64,000 nucleotides of DNA from Rheum nobile (lineage: Eukaryota; Streptophyta; Magnoliopsida; Caryophyllales; Polygonaceae), in NCBI GenBank assembly GCA_027886185.1, contig WOAB01000563.1, positions 4,526,001 through 4,590,000 on the forward strand. The letters run 5' to 3'. Shown piece after piece: positions 1-9,979 of this stretch. The position numbers were made by a program, and so were the translations under genes. The notes beneath the pieces were generated by a model, which saw only the letters and a list, made by a program, of their open reading frames with translations, was not told where the DNA came from and ran no database searches. Each line of letters opens with the position of its first letter. Positions within the stretch are counted from its first letter, which is position 1.

Positions 1-174
1 CCCTTGGTTTGATCGATCTCTTATTCAAAGGAGATAAGCCAGTCTTCGCATTATTTTAAACTTATTACATTCTTGCTTCTAGTTGACTTGGATTATCTAG
101 ATATTTTCAGTCTAATTGTTGTCTAGTGCTTGGATTATCTAAACTTATTACATTGATCTTTTTCGCCCAAAACA
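1..174 (-). repeat. Partial LTR related to the 5274-8003 element
   Basis: This stretch ends with TTTTTCGCCCAAAACA. That is the reverse complement of the TGTTTTGGGC terminus of the LTRs at 5274 and 7381, and shared motifs such as the GGATTATCTA block continue inwards. A short internal duplication (GGATTATCTA followed by AAACTTATTACATT) is visible. It is a terminal piece of a related LTR, cut by the window edge, and the sequence after 174 does not match that element's primer site. Inference: remnant or solo LTR. Confidence 0.5.
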
Positions 175-853
175 ACTATTAATGGAGATTTATAATCCGG
201 GTATTTTAGGGATCGTAGTGCTTTGCTAGAAGCCAACTACGATTAATGGACTTAATCGGGTTAGGTCCATGGCTATAATAACCGGGTCCTATGAGGTCAC
301 ACACATAGAGTTATCAGGCTGGATCAAACCGAACCGAAAGCCCATGTTAGACATGGTGATTTTGGCCCTATGGCTATAATTGGAAGATTGGCTTTTATTA
401 TTGATGGATAAGAGTTACCATCAATAATTAATAGATAAGGAGATATCTTATTAGAAGATATATAGATACAATATAAAGATATTATATCTATTACCAAAGA
501 TAAGATGCAATCTTATAAGTAATTGTTACGAACAAGGAAAACACACACTTCCTCTCCTCCTCTAACCTAGACGACCGAACCCTCCCAGGAGAAGCCAAGT
601 TCGTTTCCTTCGTTCGTCGTTCTAGCAGACGAGACCAAAGGTGATCCAGATTCCAGACTCGTGTGGACCAAGTAGAGAAGCCACACTTGGGGCTTTTGAT
701 CTCCGCTGAAATTCTGCCGGAACATTTCAAACTCGCATCAAACGGTATGTAACTCTACTTTTACTTGATCCCTATTGATTCATGCATGAGATCCTTGTTA
801 GATGCTAGAAAATAGTTTTATGAAATTCCGCTTATACGCATCTAATCCCAACA
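175..853. repeat. LTR-like sequence abutting PHT1 pseudogene
   Basis: No coding potential was seen. The stretch ends in ATCTAATCCCAACA immediately before sequence that reads as PHT1 codons, and a CCCAACA terminus is common in plant LTRs. The abrupt change from non-coding to PHT1-coding sequence at 853/854 suggests an LTR inserted in the transporter gene. The amino-terminal part of PHT1 would then lie beyond the left edge of the window or be lost. I could not define the 5' end of this repeat. Confidence 0.35.
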
Positions 854-1818
854 ACGAGTGGCGTCTTCTCTCTCATAGTCTCTGCAGGGTTCGAGAGCAA
901 GTACCACCTTCCCACATTCAAGGAGAATCCGGTCGCATCCCTCACACCGAAAGCTGACTACATCTGGCGTATAATCTTGATGTTTGGCGACGTGCCAGCT
1001 GGCCTCACGTACTACTGGCGCATGCAGTTGCCAGAAACAGCAAGGTACACCGCCCTGGTGGCCAAGGATGCGAAGAGGGCAGCCGAAGACATGTCGAAGG
1101 TGTTGTAAGTGGAGCTCCAAGTGGAGCACGAGAAGCTAGCGGCGATCACGCGAGATGATCGATAGAGCTTCAGGCTGTTCATGTGGGAGTTTGTTCGGGT
1201 CTACGGGATCCGGCTTCTAGGGACCACGACCATGTGGTTCCTGCTCGACATTGCCTTCTATAGCCAAAACCTCTTCCAGAAGGACATCTTCACGTCCATC
1301 GGATGGATCCCTTCGGCCACGGAGATGAGTACGATCGGAGAGGTGTGAAGGATCTCGCGGGCCCAGACGCTGATCGCACTGTGTGGCACGGTGCCAGGGT
1401 ACTGGTTCAGAGTGGCTTTTATCGATACCATCGAGAGGTTCCGAATCCAGGTCATGGGGTTCTTCTTCATGACCGTGTTCATGTTCGCTCTCGGCATACC
1501 GTACAACCACTGGCAGCAGAAGGAGAACAAGATCGGGTTCATTGTCATGTACTCGCTCACCTTCTTCTTCGCCAACTTCGGGCCCAATGCCACCACATTC
1601 GTGATCCCGGCAGAGATCTTCCCGGCTAGGCTGAGGTCCACTTGCCACAGTATCTCAGCAGCGGCGGGGAAGACAGGGGTGATTATGGGGTCCTTCGGAT
1701 TCTTGTACCTTTTACAAGAGAAAGACGCGAGCAAGAGAGATGCGGGGTACCCTGCAGGAGTTGGCAAGAGTAAGTCGTTGGTTGTGCTAGGCGTGCTCAA
1801 CTTCATAGGCATGGTCTT

Positions 1819-1989
1819 TTTTAGAGAATATTGTTAGTTTGGATAGAATCTATCTTGTAATCATATCTTCTATTATCTTCTATCTTTTCCATATCCTTAT
1901 CTTTGGATAAGATCTTGTAAACATGTATAAATTCCCTCCTTGAGAGAGGCATAATCATACTAAAAATTCTCCCAAATTCTATTCTTTCA
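1819..1989 (+). repeat. 5' LTR of copia element
   Basis: This 171-bp direct repeat matches 4263-4433. It starts TTTTAGAGAATATTG and ends ATTCTTTCA, and the next base begins the primer binding site. It carries the AT-rich promoter-like sequence expected of a short copia LTR. Confidence 0.9.
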
Positions 1990-2003
1990 TGGTATCAAAG
2001 CAG
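1990..2003 (+). promoter_or_regulatory. Primer binding site (initiator-Met tRNA type)
   Basis: TGGTATCAAAGCAG directly follows the 5' LTR. It matches the usual plant iMet primer site TGGTATCAGAGC except for one base. It would prime minus-strand cDNA synthesis. Confidence 0.8.
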
Positions 2004-2132
2004 GTTCTCAACTGCTGATTTGTTTTTTTACCCTCTCTTCCCTCATGTTTTTTTTCCGTCTTCTGTCCTCCCTTGCCACAGTAACTTCGCGTTCTCGGCT
2101 GTCTCTGCTTCGTCGCCCGTCTCCCTCGTTCT

Positions 2133-4255
2133 AAGGACAAGCTCGTAGCTCGCAACTCCAAGTGTATCTTCCTCGGGTAACCATCTGGGCAATGCGGGTG
2201 GTGTGTTTATGATCTCGAAAAGCAATGCACCTTTGTTTCAAGGGACGTTGTCTTCTACGAGACTATATTCCCGTATTCTGCGTTTGTCTCACCGCCGGCG
2301 GCTGCGCTCCCACAACCCCATCCGGCCATCTATGATGATCTGGACCCTCCCGCAGCAAGGGGGAGTCCGTCTGCGACCGCCACAGAGCAACCTCTCTCGG
2401 CTGATTCCAGTCTGACACCGAGCAGCCCCGTCGCTCCTATCGCCACACCGCCACAGGACAACATGCCGTCGTCGTCTCTTCCGGACCCTGCATCGTCCGC
2501 GCCTCGTCGCAGTGACCGACCCCGACAGACATCAGTCCTTCTTCGTGATTACGTCTATCACACCTCAAGATGACACGACCCCCTCTCACTCACACAACAC
2601 CCACATCTTCACCATCATCACCGTCCTCAAGTACGATCTATCCTATAGCCGCTTACATTTCGTCTGATAAGTTTTCGGCTAACCATTCCAGATTTCTCAC
2701 GGCCATCACTGTCGATCATGAGCCAACATCCTACTCCGAGGCTGTCCAGCATGCGCAATGGCGTGACGCCATGCGGTCGGAGCTTGATGCTTTGGATCAG
2801 AACAAGACTTGGGTGCTCTCTTCTTTGCCTCCTGACAAGAAGCCCATTGGGTGCAAGTGGGTGTATCGCATCAAATACAAGTCTGATGGCTCCATTGAGA
2901 GATACAAAGCTCGCCTGGTTGTTCTCGGTAATAGGCAAATCGAAGGAATCGACTTCACAGAGATGTTCGCCCCTGTTGCGAAGATGGTCACAGTTCGTGT
3001 CTTTCTTTCTGTTGTCGTGATCTTAGGTTGGGAACTGCATCAGATGGATGTTCACAACGCTTTCCTCCATGGCGACCTAGATGAGGTGGTCTACATGACG
3101 CCACCCCCTGGTTGTCCCAAGGTGCCCCCTGGCGTAGTATGCAAGCTGCATAAATCACTTTACGGGCTCCGACAAGCTCCCCGGAACTGGTTCTCTAAGC
3201 TCACCACAACCCTCAAGGCGTTCGGTTTTCAGCAAAGCTATGCTGATTACTCTCTCTTCTCCCTGGCATGCAACGACTACGTTCTTCACGTCCTGGTCTA
3301 CGTGGACGACCTCATTATTGCAGGGAGTGATCCGACAACCATTGCCTCCTTCAAGCGTTACTTGAGCTCGTGTTTTCACATGAAGGATTTGGGGTTTCTG
3401 AAGTATTTTCTGGGCCTGGAAATTGCCCGAAACTCGACAAGAATTTATCTATCTCAACACAAGTACGCTTTGAAAATCATTGTTGATTCAGGCTTACTTG
3501 GTTCCAAGCCCTGCGACTCCCCTATGGATCCCAACCATCACTTGGTTACGGCTGACGGCGCCGATCACCCTAATCCGAAAGAATATCGTCGTCTGGTGGG
3601 TCATTTAATCTATCTGACAATCACACGGCCCGAACTGTGCTTCGCAGTCCACACTTTGTCCCAGTTCATGCAGAAACCAAAGGAAGCACACTGGTTGGCT
3701 GCTTTACGTGTACTTCGGTTTCTAAAAAGCCATCCCGGACAAGGTCTGCACTTGACTGCCAGTAGCTCACTGCGACTCACCGCATTCTGTGACTCCGATT
3801 GGGCTGCATGTCCACTCACACGCAGGTCAGTTACTGGTTATTTCATTATGCTTGGCAGATCCCCTATATCTTGGAAGACTAAGAAACAACCTACTGTGTC
3901 ACGTTCCTCAGCAGAGGCTGAGTATCGGTCCCTGGCAACCACATGTTGCGAGATAATTTGGCTTAAAGCCTTACTTCACTCCCTGGGTGTCCGTCATGAG
4001 CCTTATGTACGGCTATTATGTGATAGTCAAGCTGCGTTACACATCTCTGCAAATCCGGTGTTTCATGAGCGCACAAAACACATCGAGATCGATTGTCATT
4101 TTGTGAGAGATTTGATTCTTGCGGGAAAAGTCAAAGCTTCTCACATCTCTACTACCTAGCAACTTGTTGACATCTTCACCAAGGCACTCACCAAGCCACA
4201 GTTCTATCATCTTTCATCCAAGTTAGGCATTCTTGATCTGCATGCTCCAACTTGA
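2133..4255 (+). pseudogene. Copia pol remnant: integrase tail, RT, RNase H
   Basis: From 2133 the frame reads KDKLVARNSKCIFLG, a stop at 2178-2180, then the SRDVVFYETIFPYS integrase tail, and it closes at a TGA at 2571. A second frame (ATG 2570) then gives 529 residues of reverse transcriptase and RNase H: ALDQNKTWVL, KARLVVLGNRQ, the catalytic YVDD (in LVYVDDLIIAG), KDLGFLKYFLGLE, SPMDPNHH, the RNase H aspartate in FCDSDWAACP, SAEAEYRSLA, and CDSQAALHISANPVFHERTKH. A TAG at 4157-4159 interrupts the usual QLVDIFTKAL tail, which continues to 4255. The upstream integrase core, protease and gag are absent. The visible RT active site is intact, but the two stops and one frame change make the copy non-autonomous. 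The shape fits a plant copia lineage; the exact lineage is not assigned. Confidence 0.88.
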
Positions 4256-4262
4256 GGGGGAG

Positions 4263-4433
4263 TATTAGAGAATATTGTTAGTTTGGATAGAATCTATCTT
4301 GTAATCATATCTTCTATTATCTTTTATCTTTTCCATATCCTTATCTTTGGATAAGATCTCGTAAACATGTATAAATTCCCTCCTTGAGAGAGGCATAATC
4401 ATACATAAAATTCTCCCAAATTCTATTCTTTCA
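4263..4433 (+). repeat. 3' LTR of copia element
   Basis: This repeat pairs with 1819-1989. It is preceded by the polypurine tract ending GAGGGGGAG (4254-4262) and followed by the target duplication GTCTT and resumption of the PHT1 frame. Confidence 0.9.
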
Positions 4434-4527
4434 GTCTTCACCTTAGTGTTGTCGGAATCCAAGGGCAAGTCGCTTGAAGAAACGGCCAAGGAGGCTGGTG
4501 AAGAAGAGACCACCACAGAGAAATAAG

Positions 4528-5161
4528 CATAGATTTGTACACATGTGCAGTTAATTAGTTTTATTTTAACTGTATGTTTTAATTTATTACATTTCTCTCA
4601 GTTAAGTGTGGATTGTATTTTGTGGCTCTCTAGCATGTAATATATCTTTGATGTTACTTGTCCCTTTTTATGAAGATCGAAAAAGACTGTTCCAATCAGC
4701 CACTCATGCATCTTTAATTTATTTATTTAAAAACAACATTAAAAAAAACATAAATGAAAAAAAGAAAATAAAAACATGAGTCGTTGTTTCAAACAGCGAC
4801 TCATGCATATTTATATATTTTTAAAAATGAATTATGTATTAAAAATATAAAAAAATGAATGAACAACGACTCATGCATTTTTTTTATTTTTTCATTTATG
4901 TCGCAACACTTTTAGGAAATAAGTTAAAAATATTTTTGAAAATAAATAAAGTCGTTGTGGTGAACGGTGACTCTTTTTTTTATTACAAAAACACATCTTT
5001 TTGAGAAATAGTCGCTGTTTTGTATGGCGATTTATCCCGAAGCGGAAGAGACAGCCTATTTTGAAATTTATTTCTAACCGAACCTATTTCAAGAATAAAG
5101 TTCTAAATAGTGCTTACTTTCGAAAAAATTCTATCAAATGATGTAAAAGAATTTGAGAAAA
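4528..5161. other. Non-coding, AT-rich, with GAGTCG/CGACTC palindromes
   Basis: This is sequence downstream of the PHT1 pseudogene, with no gene. It holds repeated words of the form GACTCATGCAT (about 4698, 4797, 4868) and GTCGTTGT/GTCGCTGT (about 4780, 4951, 5011). A 25-bp near-perfect palindrome lies at 4778-4802. The pattern resembles subterminal repeats of a DNA transposon, but no terminal inverted repeats were identified. Confidence 0.5.
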
Positions 5162-5215
5162 CGCCGTTTGTGGGGATCGAACCCACGACGCGCTCTACCA
5201 CTAAGCTAGGACGGC
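5162..5215 (-). pseudogene. tRNA-like pseudogene lacking the anticodon arm
   Basis: On the minus strand the 54 nt begin GCCGTCCTAGCTTAGTGG, continue TAGAGCGCGTC, and end with a T arm GTGGG-TTCGATC-CCCAC and ACGGCG. The acceptor pairs over five bases (GCCGT with ACGGC). The D arm (GCTT...GAGC) and T arm are well formed, and A-box and B-box-like promoter elements are present. Only about five bases lie between D and T arms, so the whole anticodon stem-loop (about 17 nt) plus part of the variable loop is missing. Sequence resemblance is to nuclear elongator tRNA-Lys or a similar type, from memory and not certain. It cannot decode. It could be a simple deletion derivative or the head of a tRNA-derived SINE, but no SINE body was recognised. 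Confidence 0.65.
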
Positions 5216-5273
5216 TATTCGTATATAGTTGAAATCTAAAAACAAATGGAAACGCAAAATCCAAGATTCCAAG

Positions 5274-5887
5274 TGTTTTGGGCGAAAAAGATCGAACTGA
5301 CCTGAATCACTTAAAAAATGGCAACTAGACAAGAATAAGATAAGTAATATCTAAATAATCCAAATCAACTTAACAATCAAGAGAATGAGATTAAACGGAT
5401 GTAATATAAACTTATCTCCCTAGATTGAGAGACTAAACAAATACAGAAATTTAGTCGTCGGTCGCTTCAATGTTGGAATAACGGACTAAGCACAAGAATG
5501 ATCTCTTATTTTGAGTAGAACAATATTATAAAGCTGCTTGAATTGAGTAAGAATGACCATGTGTCATTACAAGATAGTTTTCTCTATACTTATACTAGTT
5601 TTTGGCTTGAATCAGTTGGCAAATCCGCCCGAGATTCATGGAAGACGTTATCCTGCACGTGGGTTGGTTAAAATCGTCTGAGATCAGCGAGAATCGTTTA
5701 GATGCGTATTGGTCGCTCCGAAATCCACAGAGGTCGTCGCTCTGACTACTGGTCGCCCCGAGATCTCTGGAGGCTGAACTGACCGGACCAAGATCTCTGG
5801 AGGTTGTTTCTGACCGGATCTTCTAGAATGCAACTTTGGTTCAAGCTATTGGGCCGATCCAATGGGCCAAAAAATCGAGGCCCAACA
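5274..5887 (-). repeat. 3' LTR of gag-only element
   Basis: Plus-strand termini are TGTTTTGGGC and GCCCAACA. It is a direct repeat of 7381-8003 with many scattered substitutions, so this insertion is older than the copia element at 1819. Confidence 0.88.
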
Positions 5888-6558
5888 ATTGCCCCAAAAT
5901 TAAACTGGGCCAGAGCGTCAAGTGATGGGACGGTTTAATTTTATAACTTCTTTCTCTTCTGGCGTGATTTTCATCTCGATTTTGCTACAAGCGTTCTAGC
6001 GACGGGGCCGACATGTGTATTGCTCAAGTTGAGAGTCAGCTTAATATAGCCAATAATCGTGTGAAGATGGCTGAGGACGTCTCTTGTGATGGAAAAGGGT
6101 CAGGAGACCACTCCTTGTTTGTCATTTGCTTTGTTTTACAAGTGGACTCGTCAGTCGCTTCCTGGTCAAGTCGTGTGACGTTGGTCGAGTAGACTTGTAA
6201 TTGAGTGTGACATGTCGTGTAGTTCCAGGGAAGAGTGTCGTAGTATTTGTATAAGACGTGTACCTTAATCAGGACAGGTCTTGTAAAAATGTGTCGTGTT
6301 TTTGTTCCTCTATTCCCTGTGTACCGATCGATCGTGTAATGTGTAAGCGCTATGTGTGATTGTGTTTTGTGTATGTTGATCAACTTGATTTTGTCTTGAG
6401 GTCTCTTGTCGTGTTCCTGTTGAAGACACTTGAAAAGTATAGAAAAGATCAAAGGGTGACCGTTGGGTGTGAGGCCAACGACCCTCTGATGCTTAAGTTA
6501 GTAAACCGTTGGATAAGTATAATCAACTAAATCTAAATGAAGTACAAAGTATAAGTTT
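5888..6558. other. Untranslated interior of gag-only element
   Basis: This is the region between the gag stop and the 3' LTR. It contains no recognised domain. The only long reading frame (6036-6452, minus) has no family resemblance that I can see. The minus-strand polypurine-like tract lies at its edge next to 5887. Confidence 0.6.
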
Positions 6559-7366
6559 TCAAAAGTAATACGACTCCCAATGGGTCGTGTTCCAGTTTGG
6601 TTGGTCGTCTTTTATGGACTCTTCGTCTTCTTCTAGTCTGACTTGGGCCATGGCTTTGGCTTGTACATCTTCGAAGCTTCGACATGGATATTTGGTTAGC
6701 TCGCGATAGAGTTCGCTGCCCCTGATCAATCCCCGACGGAAGGCTTTAATAGATGTTGGGACATCGCAATGCGGGATCGCGACCTTCTCTTTGTTGTACC
6801 TATTAAGATAATCCCTTAAGGGCTCACCGTACCCTTGCACGATCCTGTATAGGTCGCTTGATTGCTTTTTCAGTCTCCGACTGCTGGCGGACTTGATTTT
6901 GAATGAATTGACCAGATCGGCAAACGAAGCGACCGAACCCAATGGGTTGAACGACATTCTGAGTGATCAGAGCCATGGGTGTCGGGATTGCCCCATTCAT
7001 GTTGAGACGTTCTTGGAGGCCTTCAGTGTTGGCTACGCGTCTTGATCCCCCTGGGACCGATGCGGCCGAATTCATCTGCGATTTCAAATTTTCATTTTCA
7101 CGGATTAGTCTTGCAATTTCAACTTCAGATTGGATACTTAGGGTTTCGGTACTTAGGCGTTGCTGAGCCAGTTCCTCTTGGAGGATGCTCATGCTTTTTG
7201 CTAATTCTTGGATTCGGGTGTCCAAGATGAGCGGATTGACGATGTCATCGATTTGATTTCCGACCAGGGCGTTGGTCTGGACTTGGTCTTCAGCGACGAT
7301 CATGGTATTCCCGAAACCGGCCATGATTGGATGCGGACTGGATCGTTGATTGGGTAGATGCCCCAT
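6559..7366 (-). pseudogene. Truncated gag of the gag-only LTR element
   Basis: Two overlapping minus-strand frames cover this region. The first (ATG at 7366) holds a charged, probably coiled-coil segment (SILQEELAQQRLSTETL, EIARLIRENENLKSQM). The second (ending 6559) has features of the Retrotrans_gag domain: FADLVNSFKIKSAS, RIVQGYGEPLRDYLNRYNKE, AFRRGL and LTKYPCRSFEDVQAKA. The frame change near 6900-6960 and the short total length suggest that part of gag between the two regions was lost. No zinc knuckle was seen. The encoded capsid-type protein would be particle structural protein in an intact relative. It is unlikely to be functional. Confidence 0.75.
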
Positions 7367-7380
7367 GGTGGGCGCCAAAT

Positions 7381-8003
7381 TGTTTTGGGCGAAAAAGATC
7401 GAACCGACCTGAATCGCTTAAAGAAGGGCAACTAGACAATAATAAGATAAGTAATATCTAAATAATCCAAATCAACTTAACAATCAAGAGAATGAGATTA
7501 AACGAATTTAATATAAACTTATCTCCCTGGAATGAGAGACTAATCAAATACAGAAATTTAGCCATCGGCCGCTTCAATGCTGGAATAACGGACTAAGCAC
7601 AATAATGATCTCTTATTTTGAGTAGAACAATAGTATAAAGCTACTTGAATTGAGTAAGAATGACCATGTGTCGTTACAAGATAGTTTTCTCTATATTTAT
7701 ACTAGTTTTTGGCTTGAATCGGTTGGCAAATCCGTCCGAGATTCATGGAAGACGGTATCCTGTACGTGGGTCGGTTAAAATTGTCCGAGATCTGCGGGAA
7801 TCGTTTAGCTGCGTACTGGTCGCTCCGAAAGCCGCGGAGGTCGTCGCTCTGACTACTGGTCGCCCCGAAATCTCTGGAGGCTGAACTGACCGGACCAAGA
7901 TCTCTGAAGGTTGTTTCTGACCGAATCTTCTAGAAGGCAGCTTTGGTTCAAGCTATTGGGGCGATTCAATGGGCCGCAAAATCAAGGTCTTTTCGGCCAA
8001 ACA
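7381..8003 (-). repeat. 5' LTR of gag-only element
   Basis: It pairs with 5274-5887. Its outer end reads ATCAAGGTCTTTTCGGCCAA and then ACA, versus GAGGCCCAACA in the partner, so the terminus has been altered. The target duplication CCAAG still follows. Confidence 0.85.
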
Positions 8004-8008
8004 CCAAG

Positions 8009-8561
8009 TAGATTGAAAGTCGAGTTATAACTAATCACAATCATGTATTCTTTTTAAAAAAATTAAGAATTTAAGATGATTATGTCTATCCTACAGTAAA
8101 GCATAAGTCGAAATAAAACATGGTCCTCTATATGAGAAACTACTTTAAGGGCTCGTCCGGTACTGCTTGCTGAAGTTTAGATTTTATGAAATCCCAACTT
8201 TTAGCTACCAAAACGTCCAAAAGCAGTGTTCGATAGAGAGATGTAAGAAGGTTGAAAAAGATGAAGGTAGATTGAATGGAGATGGCAAATCAGTGTTTTG
8301 GCTCAACTAACCCCCAAGATGGACGAGCTTGAGCAAGATGAAGCAGGGGGAAAATACATCTTTTGCCCATGCATCGTCCTTTCAATTTGCAGTTGGCCAT
8401 TAATATCCTACAACTCTTCCACTACTCCTTCTCCACAGCTACACATATTCTTCTTTCCTTTCTCATTCTCTCTTTCGATTCATTAGAACCCAAGAAACAT
8501 ATTTGTTCTTCTTCTGATATAGGGACGAATAACCAGATTTGAATTATCCAGATCTTAAAAG
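8009..8561. other. Intergenic, no gene recognised
   Basis: AT-rich sequence. A word GGGCTCGTCCGGTACTG at about 8150 resembles the terminal inverted repeat style of some plant MITEs, but no matching inverted copy was found nearby. No domain was recognised in the short frames. Confidence 0.5.
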
Positions 8562-9054
8562 TGTTAGGGAATCAACCCTAACCTCCATCGGATCCTTGTA
8601 CACTCACCGAACCCCACCGAAATAAAGACGTAATATACAAAAGCGACTTTGTATTATATAGTAAAAATATATATGAAATATATTACGGGTAGCTCACTAC
8701 ACTCTTTATTATGTAGGACATTCACACACACAACTTCACCTTCTCACATGAGCTAGCTCACACCCTCACTTGAGCTCTCTTGCTTAATTCTACACTCTAC
8801 TGCAAAATGTCATACCCTCCCACCTATTTATATATGCATGAACTCAGTTGTTCTACCCTTACAAATCACCGACTTTTACTTTGCCCAAAGTAGATATTTC
8901 CTAAGATAATTCTAGACTTAATTTCTACAACATTCTTAGCTAGTAGCCTACTCTAGTTAATTCTAGACAATTCTTTTACCTAACCTCCATTTTAGTTATG
9001 GGCTTAAGCTCTTAAATCCCATAATACAACTAATGTAGGTAGTCCATTAATTCA
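8562..9054 (-). repeat. 3' LTR of outer copia element
   Basis: It is repeated at 25425-25906. The shared blocks include TTGTACACTCACCGAACCC, AAAGCGACTTTGTATTATAT and CATACCCTCCCACC. Confidence 0.87.
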
Positions 9055-9079
9055 TATATCCGAAAACGTCTGTGATATT

Positions 9080-9974
9080 TGAAATCTCCCTTCTTTTGCT
9101 TCTCAACTCTAACACCACTGCATTGTCTCTTCACAACTCATCCACCCACAAAACAAATATTCTTCTCATTCTCCCGGCCTCGCATGATCAATCGTCTCCC
9201 TTTAAACACCTTGTTCCACTTAGACGTATCGACAAACCTGTACCCGTCTGACATCATTGCACCCAAAGAGATGATGTTAACTTTGCTTGAAAAACGTACA
9301 ACGAATAGTGTGGCTTGTACCGTTATGAAGGCTCATCCCCACGCTTCTGATACCTTCATTTTCAACTTCTCTCCACCAGCGAAGTTGAGGTGACCAAACG
9401 CTACATCCTTCTTCAAGGTGTCGAACAATGCTTGATCTCCACACACATGCGTCGAGGCGGAACTATCCATCACCCACTCGGACTTGGCAACCTCCTCACT
9501 CGTTGCCAAGTATACACCCTCATCACCAACATCACCGACCACATTTGTATGGGAGTTACCACTACACGTTCGCAAGGCTCTCAACTTTTTCAAGTCCGCC
9601 CTCATCCGAGGACACCTCACTTGCATATGACCCTTCTTCCCACAGTAGTAACACTCGACCTCACTCAAATCTCGATACTGACATGAGTTTACTCTCCATT
9701 TTGGGTTTCCTTGCCCCCTCGTTTGGTTCCTCCCTCGCTCATCCACCCCCGCAACACCCCCGCAACTAGTATGTTATCTCCTCCCGTGTCGTTAGCGTCA
9801 TTCTTCATCCTTCCCTTACTCTCCCGCAAAGCGGCCATCACCTCATCTAGAGTGAGACTCGAACTTCCTACAAGTAACGTCTGCACCAAGGACTTGTAGG
9901 ACATCGACAATGACGCTAATAAGAACAACGCATGCTCCTCATCCTTAATAGCATCCCCTACATTCATCAATTGG
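9080..9974 (-). pseudogene. Copia gag (C-terminal half) and protease remnant
   Basis: On the minus strand, from 9974 inward, the frame gives VCQLMNVGDAIKDEEHALFL, LASLSMSYKSLVQTL and SSSLTLDEVMAALRE, the UBN2-type copia gag core. After a frame change near 9700 it gives a CCHC zinc knuckle (YYCGKKGHMQVRCP) and a protease-like WVMDSSASTHV (catalytic D-S-S/A motif). A decayed GAG-pre-integrase-like stretch (NIISLGAMMSDGYRF, VFKGRRLIMRG) continues to about 9080. Stops and the frame change show decay. Integrase and RT are absent. The gag N-terminal half lies 15 kb away at 24962-25347; the two parts were contiguous before the gypsy insertion. Confidence 0.85.
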
Positions 9975-9979
9975 CATAC

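Larger units (their letters stand above)
1819..4433 (+). mobile_element. Short Ty1/copia retrotransposon inserted in PHT1
   Basis: Two 171-bp LTRs (1819-1989 and 4263-4433) differ at only about five positions by eye. They are flanked by a perfect 5-bp target duplication GTCTT (1814-1818 and 4434-4438). An iMet-type primer site follows the 5' LTR, and a purine tract GAGGGGGAG precedes the 3' LTR. The element is only 2.6 kb long: gag, protease and the integrase core are gone, leaving the integrase tail plus reverse transcriptase and RNase H. The LTRs start TT/TA instead of TG. High LTR similarity indicates recent insertion, so the internal deletion probably existed in the transposing copy, mobilised in trans (inference). 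Confidence 0.92.
854..4527 (+). pseudogene. PHT1-family phosphate transporter pseudogene, split by copia
   Basis: Read in one frame, 854-1813 gives the middle and C-terminal part of a plant PHT1 H+/phosphate symporter (major facilitator superfamily, plasma membrane). Recognisable stretches include FESKY, ENPVASLTP, DYIWRIILMFG, TYYWRM and PETARYTALVAK, then CGTVPGYWF, FFFANFGPNATTFVIPAEIF and RDAGYPAGVGKS. The frame resumes at 4439 with TLVLSESKGKSLEETAKEAG and ends at a TAA at 4525-4527. Between the halves lies a copia element flanked by GTCTT copies. Roughly the first 200 of about 530 residues are missing. In-frame stops occur after MSKVL, in the RDDR region and after STIGEV, so the copy is dead independently of the insertion. 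No frameshift is needed across 884-1813, so the decay is mostly by point mutation. A second PHT1 copy lies at 50385-51958 on the other strand. Confidence 0.9.
5274..8003 (-). mobile_element. Non-autonomous gag-only LTR retrotransposon
   Basis: LTR-like repeats at 5274-5887 (614 bp) and 7381-8003 (623 bp) flank a 1.49-kb interior. The target duplication CCAAG is at 5269-5273 and 8004-8008. Reading on the minus strand, the 5' LTR is the right one. It is followed by a TGGCGCC-type primer site (about 7370-7378) and a gag frame. A purine-rich TTTTGGGGCAAT precedes the left (3') LTR. No protease, RT or integrase is present. The right LTR's outer end is rearranged near 7985-8000. A related LTR end lies at 1-174. 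Confidence 0.87.

Noticed and set aside
1217..1812. Antisense frames of 143 and 184 codons over PHT1
   Set aside because: Shadows of the PHT1 reading frame on the opposite strand.
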